Shown here: positions 6,413-9,654 of the stretch, piece after piece
Layout of the letters: every line of letters begins with the position of its first letter
Numbering within the stretch: position 1 is the stretch's first letter
NCBI GenBank assembly: GCA_913053795.1
Contig: CAJXGZ010000067.1
Location: forward strand, 1 to 9,654
Reading direction: 5' to 3'
DNA from: an uncultured Rhodospirillales bacterium
GTDB taxonomy: Bacteria; Pseudomonadota; Alphaproteobacteria; Rhodospirillales; 2-02-FULL-58-16
DNA length: 9,654 bases
Notes under the pieces: generated by a model
Told to the model about the DNA's origin: nothing
The model's database searches: none
The model's input: the letters and a program-made list of their open reading frames with translations, nothing else
Program-made: the position numbers and the translations under genes

Positions 6413-6595
6413 TTATACGGTGATGTTGATGACTTGGCCGCGGCCTTGGGTGGCGAGATTGCCGGCTTCGCCGACCATTTGCGCAATACTTTCCATGGCT
6501 TCAATGTTCTGCTTGACCATGCCAATGGCGGCCTCCCTTCTTGCGAGGGCCGTATTGGTGGTGACCATATAGGCGGCGAGATGCGCTACGTCCAT
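6413..6595 (-). CDS. YjfB-like putative motility protein
   Basis: 60 residues, soluble and mostly helical: MDVAHLAAYMVTTNTALA, then a central amphipathic helix with KQNIEAMESIAQMV, ending GRGQVINITV. The MDV/MDI start, the Ala-rich helices and the closing G-x-V-I-N/D-I-x-V tail match the small YjfB_motility family (PF14070, Bacillus subtilis YjfB type), whose molecular role is unknown but which occurs beside flagellar genes. Its position downstream of fliI and fliJ supports this. AAGGGG at 6604-6609 is a good ribosome site 8 nt before the ATG. The 68-bp gap to fliJ is AT-rich and holds an imperfect hairpin and a near-CtrA motif, so this gene may have its own promoter. Confidence 0.7.
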   Translation of the reverse strand: MDVAHLAAYMVTTNTALARREAAIGMVKQNIEAMESIAQMVGEAGNLATQGRGQVINITV

Positions 6596-6603
6596 GCAGA
6601 ATA

Positions 6604-6627
6604 CCCCTTAAGCGCCATTGCGTTTAA
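6604..6627 (-). promoter_or_regulatory. Ribosome site and overlapping imperfect inverted repeat before the YjfB-like gene
   Basis: The arms TTAAGCGC (6608-6615) and GCGTTTAA (6620-6627) are inverted around a CATT loop, with one mismatch. On the minus-strand RNA this small hairpin takes in the first bases of the AAGGGG ribosome site (6604-6609). It could modulate translation or be a protein-binding palindrome; it may also be chance. Confidence 0.35.
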
Positions 6628-6663
6628 AGAGTATATAACATTTTTTTATCTGAATCCAGAACA

Positions 6664-7080
6664 CTATCTGCTTCGAAAGCTTTGCGAGCCCACTTCGTCG
6701 AGGAAGGCCTGGTCTTTGCGGGCCAACTCCAGGGCCGCGCGCTTGTCGCGGTTTTCCTGGGCGACCTCAAATTTCTTAAGCTCCAAATAGGCTTCGCGCA
6801 GAATTTCGCGGGAGTCGTCGATTTCCTCTTCCGTCTTGGTAATGGATTCGGCGATGCGCCGGCGCCGGTCGATCACCGCCTCGGCGTAATTTCCATAAAG
6901 AAGCCCCGCCTCCTCGGGCGACTCTTTCGCCGTTTGTTGTTCGCGAACCAGTTCTTCTTCAAGGCGCTGGGCTTGATCCTCCAGGCTTTCGGACAGGCGC
7001 AGCAACTCGCCCAACTTGCGGCGTTTCTCATCCACTTCCCATTCGTGAAGCCTAATAACGGCTTTCAGGTCTTTCGCCAA
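6664..7080 (-). CDS. fliJ: Flagellar export chaperone/stalk protein FliJ
   Basis: 138 residues, almost entirely charged alpha-helix predicted to form an antiparallel coiled coil, the FliJ fold. It opens with KDLKAVIRLHEWEVDEKRRK and closes with a Lys/Glu-rich helix. In the flagellar type III export gate FliJ sits in the centre of the FliI ATPase ring, like the gamma subunit of F-ATPase, and couples it to FlhA. It follows fliI by 28 bp, the common fliI-fliJ order. The only possible start is TTG at 7078-7080: an in-frame TAA lies two codons upstream, and GGAG (7090-7093) is 9 nt away. The identification relies on length, coiled-coil character and position, because FliJ sequence conservation is weak. 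Confidence 0.87.
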   Translation of the reverse strand: MAKDLKAVIRLHEWEVDEKRRKLGELLRLSESLEDQAQRLEEELVREQQTAKESPEEAGLLYGNYAEAVIDRRRRIAESITKTEEEIDDSREILREAYLELKKFEVAQENRDKRAALELARKDQAFLDEVGSQSFRSR

Positions 7081-7089
7081 ACTTTAGCG

Positions 7090-7093
7090 CTCC
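7090..7093 (-). promoter_or_regulatory. Ribosome binding site fixing the TTG start of fliJ
   Basis: GGAG on the minus strand lies 9 nt before the TTG at 7080. With the in-frame TAA two codons before that TTG, it decides the start. Confidence 0.6.
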
Positions 7094-7108
7094 GTCATTA
7101 ATTGCACT

Positions 7109-8491
7109 TTACTGTTCTTGTTGCTCAGTTAGTTCCGGGGCGGCGTCCTCCACCGAGCCGTCTTCCGGCATGCCGAGAATTTCGCCCAGCGCCTTATAGC
7201 TGGCGGCGAGGTCGGATTTATCCGCCTTCTCCTGTCTCAGGAAATCCTCAAGCATCGGAAAATAATGGATGGCCTCGTCCACCAAGGGGTCGCTGCCGCG
7301 CTTGTAGGCGCCGAGGCGGATGAGTTCGGCCATGTCCTCATAGGTGGCGAGAAGCTGACGGGCGCGCTTGACGATGGCGTTCTCCCAGTCGCTGTTGCAG
7401 TCGGGCATGGTCCTGGAGATGGAGCGTAAAACGTTAACGGGGGGGTATCGGCCGCGCTCGGCGATGGCCCGGTCCATCACCACATGGCCGTCGAGGATGC
7501 CGCGAACGGCGTCGGCGACGGGCTCGTTGTGGTCATCACCCTCCACCAGCACCGTAAACAGGCCGGTGATGGAGCCCTGGCCCTCGGCCCCGGGTCCGGC
7601 GCGCTCCAGCAGCTTGGGCAACTCGGCGAACACCGAGGGCGTGTAGCCCTTGGAGGCCGGCGGCTCGCCCGCTGAAAGACTGATCTCGCGCTGGGCCATG
7701 GCGAAGCGCGTGATGCTGTCCATCAGGCACAGCACATCGCTGTCACGGTCGCGGAAGTATTCGGCCACCGTCAAGGTCACATAGGCCGCCTGGCGGCGCA
7801 TCAGCGCCGACTGATCGGAGGTGGCGACGACAACGACGCTGCGCGCCATGCCTTCCTCGCCCAAATCGTCTTCGATGAATTCGCGAGCCTCGCGGCTGCG
7901 CTCGCCGACAAGGCCGAGCACGCTGACCTCGGCGGTGGTGTGACGCGCCATCATGGAAAGCAAGGTGGATTTGCCGATGCCCGATCCCGAAAAAACGCCC
8001 AAACGCTGGCCCTTACAGCAGGTGAGAAAAGCGTTCATGGTGCGCACGCCAAGGTCGATCTTGCCGCCGACGCGTTTGCGGTCATAGGCCGGCGGCGGCT
8101 TGTTATGGATGGGGTAGGGCGTCGGTCCCGAGGGCAACGGCCCCTTGCCGTCCACCGGCTCGCCAAAGGCGTTGATGACTCGTCCCAGCCAGCCCTCACT
8201 GGGGAAAATCACGGGAGCGGAGGCGCTGATCTCGGCGCGGCACCCCAAGCCGACGCCATCCAACGATTCAAATGGCATGGCCAAGGCGCGGCCCGAACGG
8301 AAGCCCACGACCTCGCACAGCACTTGACGCTTGTCGCGCGCGATGAGGCGGCAGTGATCGCCGATGGACAGCGCTCCTTGCGCGCCGTCGATCTCGACTA
8401 GCAGGCCAACGATGGCGCTCACCTGACCGAAAATTTGGCATTCCGGCAGGCGGTTCACCTCGTTAACGATATTGCTGGCGAAAATGTTCAA
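7109..8491 (-). CDS. fliI: Flagellum-specific export ATPase FliI
   Basis: 460 residues with the F1-beta-like ATPase fold. The N-terminal beta-barrel reads FGQVSAIVGLLVEIDG (21-36). Other motifs are GRVINAFGEPVDGKGPL (103-119), Walker A SGSGIGKST (168-176), GERSREAREF with the catalytic Glu at 197, Walker B VLCLMDSITR (D258), GEPPASKGYTPSVF (275-288) and GRYPPVNVL (347-355), all diagnostic of FliI/YscN rather than ATP synthase. It forms the cytoplasmic hexamer that powers flagellar type III export with FliH and FliJ. fliJ follows 28 bp downstream. The start is TTG at 8489-8491, supported by AAGAGG 10 nt upstream and by alignment of the first 20 residues with typical FliI starts; no in-frame ATG is available nearby. 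It is probably controlled by the CtrA box 63 bp upstream. All catalytic motifs look intact. Confidence 0.96.
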   Translation of the reverse strand: MNIFASNIVNEVNRLPECQIFGQVSAIVGLLVEIDGAQGALSIGDHCRLIARDKRQVLCEVVGFRSGRALAMPFESLDGVGLGCRAEISASAPVIFPSEGWLGRVINAFGEPVDGKGPLPSGPTPYPIHNKPPPAYDRKRVGGKIDLGVRTMNAFLTCCKGQRLGVFSGSGIGKSTLLSMMARHTTAEVSVLGLVGERSREAREFIEDDLGEEGMARSVVVVATSDQSALMRRQAAYVTLTVAEYFRDRDSDVLCLMDSITRFAMAQREISLSAGEPPASKGYTPSVFAELPKLLERAGPGAEGQGSITGLFTVLVEGDDHNEPVADAVRGILDGHVVMDRAIAERGRYPPVNVLRSISRTMPDCNSDWENAIVKRARQLLATYEDMAELIRLGAYKRGSDPLVDEAIHYFPMLEDFLRQEKADKSDLAASYKALGEILGMPEDGSVEDAAPELTEQQEQ

Positions 8492-8501
8492 AGCCCTGGA
8501 A

Positions 8502-8507
8502 CCTCTT
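8502..8507 (-). promoter_or_regulatory. Ribosome binding site of fliI
   Basis: AAGAGG on the minus strand, 10 nt before the TTG start codon at 8491, supports that non-ATG start. Confidence 0.55.
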
Positions 8508-8553
8508 AGAAAGATATAGTCAAGGCCAGTATGGATAGTGAGTCTTTAATCTT

Positions 8554-8572
8554 GGTTAATTCGTCTTTAACC
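8554..8572. promoter_or_regulatory. Palindromic CtrA-type box upstream of fliI
   Basis: GGTTAA-N7-TTAACC, a perfect inverted repeat of 6-bp arms, contains TTAA (8556-8559) and TTAA (8567-8570) exactly 7 bp apart. On the plus strand the second half continues as TTAACCAT. A third TTAA (8546-8549) lies 6 bp before the first. TTAA-N7-TTAA is the established binding consensus of CtrA, the alphaproteobacterial response regulator that drives early flagellar genes in Caulobacter. The spacing of about 63 bp to the fliI start fits a promoter-proximal activator site. No convincing -10/-35 pair was found. Confidence 0.7.
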
Positions 8573-8777
8573 ATACCCCCGCCTAGGCGTGATGTTGAGA
8601 GATTCGCAAAAACCCCCCCCTTAAGCCCGCTTAGGTCCTTTCGGAGAAACATGAAAATCGTTGAGAAACCACCGTTTTTAGATGGTTTCCTAGGTTTCTC
8701 TTGGTTCAAATGCTTTGGCTTGATACCCTTTCGTCAAGCCCTGGGTTCCCGGGGGGGGCGCGAATAACGGCGCCTCA
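8573..8777. other. Intergenic region between fliI control site and lipoprotein gene
   Basis: About 200 bp with no convincing gene. It holds a GCCTAGGC palindrome (8581-8588), a C8 tract (8613-8620), nested inverted repeats (8663-8700) and a G8 tract (8751-8758). It should contain the promoter of the plus-strand lipoprotein gene, but no strong sigma-70 pair stands out. Confidence 0.5.
8663..8700. repeat. Competing inverted repeats (GAGAAACC family)
   Basis: GAGAAACC (8663-8670) is perfectly inverted to GGTTTCTC (8693-8700). Within it, GAAACCA (8665-8671) is also perfectly inverted to TGGTTTC (8683-8689). The right-hand GGTTTC therefore occurs twice, 9 bp apart, and both copies compete for the same left arm. 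There is no T-tract after either stem, so an ordinary terminator is unlikely. Confidence 0.55.
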
Positions 8778-9575
8778 TTGTTGTGGTGTGCCTTGCCAAG
8801 CGGAGATAAAAAAATCAACAAGGCGCCAGCAAGACGCTTGCTTGCATCCGCCGTCATAATGGCGGCGCTGTCTTCATGCGCGGTGACGCAAGGAGGCTCG
8901 GAGTTTATCGCCTTGGGCTGCGTTGACGACGCCGAGGAGCGGTTGGACGGCGTCGATTGGGAATCGGCCTGGACCGTTAACTTGAGAATCCGCCAGGGAG
9001 AGTTCAACCCCATGGTCGTCAACATGGTGGAGAACGGTCCCATCGTGTTGCGCATCATCAACGACGACGACAGCCGGCACACCGTGCGCTCCAGCGAATT
9101 TTTCCGCTCCATCGCCCTGGAAAGCATCGCCATCGGCGCCGAAATAGACCGCGACAGGTGCATCGACGCGGTTACCGTGCCGGCGCGCGCCACGGCGGAA
9201 TTACGGCTAATGCCGGTGCGTTACGGCCGTTACGATTTTGAGGATTCCTCCATCCTGGTTTCCAGGATCGCCATAGCTTCCGCCGTCGGCGTCTTCGTCA
9301 TCGAGCCCTACAAGTCCTACTACATCGAACCGATCCCGCAATCACCTCCCAAAATTCCTGAAGCCGAGCCAGTGTCGGCGCCCCCCGTGGCGGCGCCCAA
9401 CATCTTCAACAACGAACCCGGCGTGGATGAGCCCATCCTGCTCGATGAACCGGAAACGACGAAATCCGAAGACGGCCTTAAACCCGCGCCCTCCAAACCG
9501 ACGCCGCCCCAAGCCAAGAAGGCCGAAAGCGACAACAACATCGTCATCTTTGACGACCCGGAGGAATTCCAATAG
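8778..9575 (+). CDS. Probable lipoprotein with cupredoxin-like domain and Pro-rich tail
   Basis: 265 residues from the first TTG. Residues 11-20 are basic (KKINKAPARR) and residues 21-33 hydrophobic. LSSC at 31-34 is a good lipobox, so C34 is the likely lipidated residue. Residues about 65-176 look like a cupredoxin-type beta sandwich: LRIRQGEFNPMVVNM, then GPIVLRIINDDDSRHTV, then VTVPARATAELRL, YGRYDF and GVFVIE. H101 occupies the place of the first copper ligand, but the usual C-terminal Cys/His/Met cluster is missing, so copper binding is doubtful. C48 and C128 could pair. Residues 180-265 are Pro/Ala/Glu-rich and end in an acidic stretch. The start is uncertain: TTG 8778, 8781 and 8793 have no ribosome site, while a good GGAG (8802-8805) lies 8 nt before an in-frame ATC at 8814. 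Transcribed divergently from fliI. Function unknown. Confidence 0.72.
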   Translation: MLWCALPSGDKKINKAPARRLLASAVIMAALSSCAVTQGGSEFIALGCVDDAEERLDGVDWESAWTVNLRIRQGEFNPMVVNMVENGPIVLRIINDDDSRHTVRSSEFFRSIALESIAIGAEIDRDRCIDAVTVPARATAELRLMPVRYGRYDFEDSSILVSRIAIASAVGVFVIEPYKSYYIEPIPQSPPKIPEAEPVSAPPVAAPNIFNNEPGVDEPILLDEPETTKSEDGLKPAPSKPTPPQAKKAESDNNIVIFDDPEEFQ

Positions 9576-9654
9576 CGGACCGCTCCCGCCCTTAAGACAT
9601 CTACGAATAAAGCCCCTTCAGCCCAACCTTTGACGCTTCGCATACCCCTTTCTC
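9576..9654. other. Short 3' flank without a visible gene
   Basis: 79 bp after the lipoprotein gene. No ORF of note, no convincing terminator and no RNA gene seen. Confidence 0.4.

Noticed and set aside
7098..7112. CtrA-like TTAA-N7-TTAC between fliI and fliJ
   Set aside because: One mismatch to the consensus, overlaps the fliI stop codon, and fliJ is spaced for co-transcription with fliI.
8506..8709. 67-codon minus-strand ORF (or a 22-codon version from an inner ATG) ending just before fliI
   Set aside because: It runs across the CtrA box, and a CtrA-dependent transcript would start downstream of most of it. It has no recognisable domain.
8531..8767. 78-codon plus-strand ORF in the intergenic region
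   Set aside because: Composition looks random, with runs of Pro/Arg/Gly from the C8 and G8 tracts, and it overlaps the regulatory site. No ribosome site or family.
9572..9584. Terminator hairpin AGCGGACCGCT at the end of the lipoprotein gene
   Set aside because: The stem is only 4 bp with a 3-nt loop, it overlaps the stop codon, and no T-tract follows.

Overview
The window looks like chromosomal DNA of a flagellated, GC-rich alphaproteobacterium, probably Rhodospirillales-like. This rests on protein style (an alphaproteobacterial-type OmpA/MotB-like protein with a WPGFVDAL transmembrane start, FliI, FliJ and TlyA) and on two perfect CtrA-type boxes (TTAA-N7-TTAA). The exact taxon cannot be fixed from sequence reading alone.

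Layout. (1) 1-2978, plus strand: a tightly spaced trio. It comprises the end of a Pro/Ala-rich protein with an OmpA-like C-terminal domain (5' end outside the window), a four-helix MotA/TolQ/ExbB-type proton channel protein, and a MotB-like protein with one membrane helix, a coiled coil of about 200 residues and a peptidoglycan-binding OmpA domain. The set resembles an energised envelope machine rather than the canonical flagellar stator. (2) 2990-4162, plus strand: a 12-helix MFS exporter of the TetA/DHA1 type, in operon-like spacing with the trio. (3) 4175-4817, minus strand: a decayed MNT/HEPN toxin-antitoxin pair. The nucleotidyltransferase is intact, while the HEPN gene is cut after about 65 codons and joined out of frame to the 3' end of an HNH endonuclease gene. 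(4) 4847-5620, plus strand: tlyA, an S4-domain rRNA 2'-O-methyltransferase, overlapping tail-to-tail with the next gene. (5) 8491 down to 5571, minus strand: a flagellar cluster fliI - fliJ - YjfB-like motility protein - 37-residue signal-peptide-bearing miniprotein - secreted HELEH-motif zincin. (6) 8492-8777: intergenic control region with a palindromic CtrA box, competing inverted repeats and C8/G8 tracts. (7) 8778-9575, plus strand: a probable lipoprotein with a cupredoxin-like domain that appears to lack most copper ligands.

How the parts fit. FliI is the ATPase and FliJ its stalk/chaperone in the flagellar type III export apparatus. The CtrA box 63 bp upstream of fliI suggests cell-cycle or motility control by the alphaproteobacterial master regulator CtrA. 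A second perfect box lies 25 bp upstream of the secreted zincin, so that uncharacterised protein may belong to the same regulon. The most interesting uncharacterised material is the CtrA-linked tail of the flagellar cluster (miniprotein plus zincin), the non-flagellar stator-like trio, and the HEPN/HNH scar.
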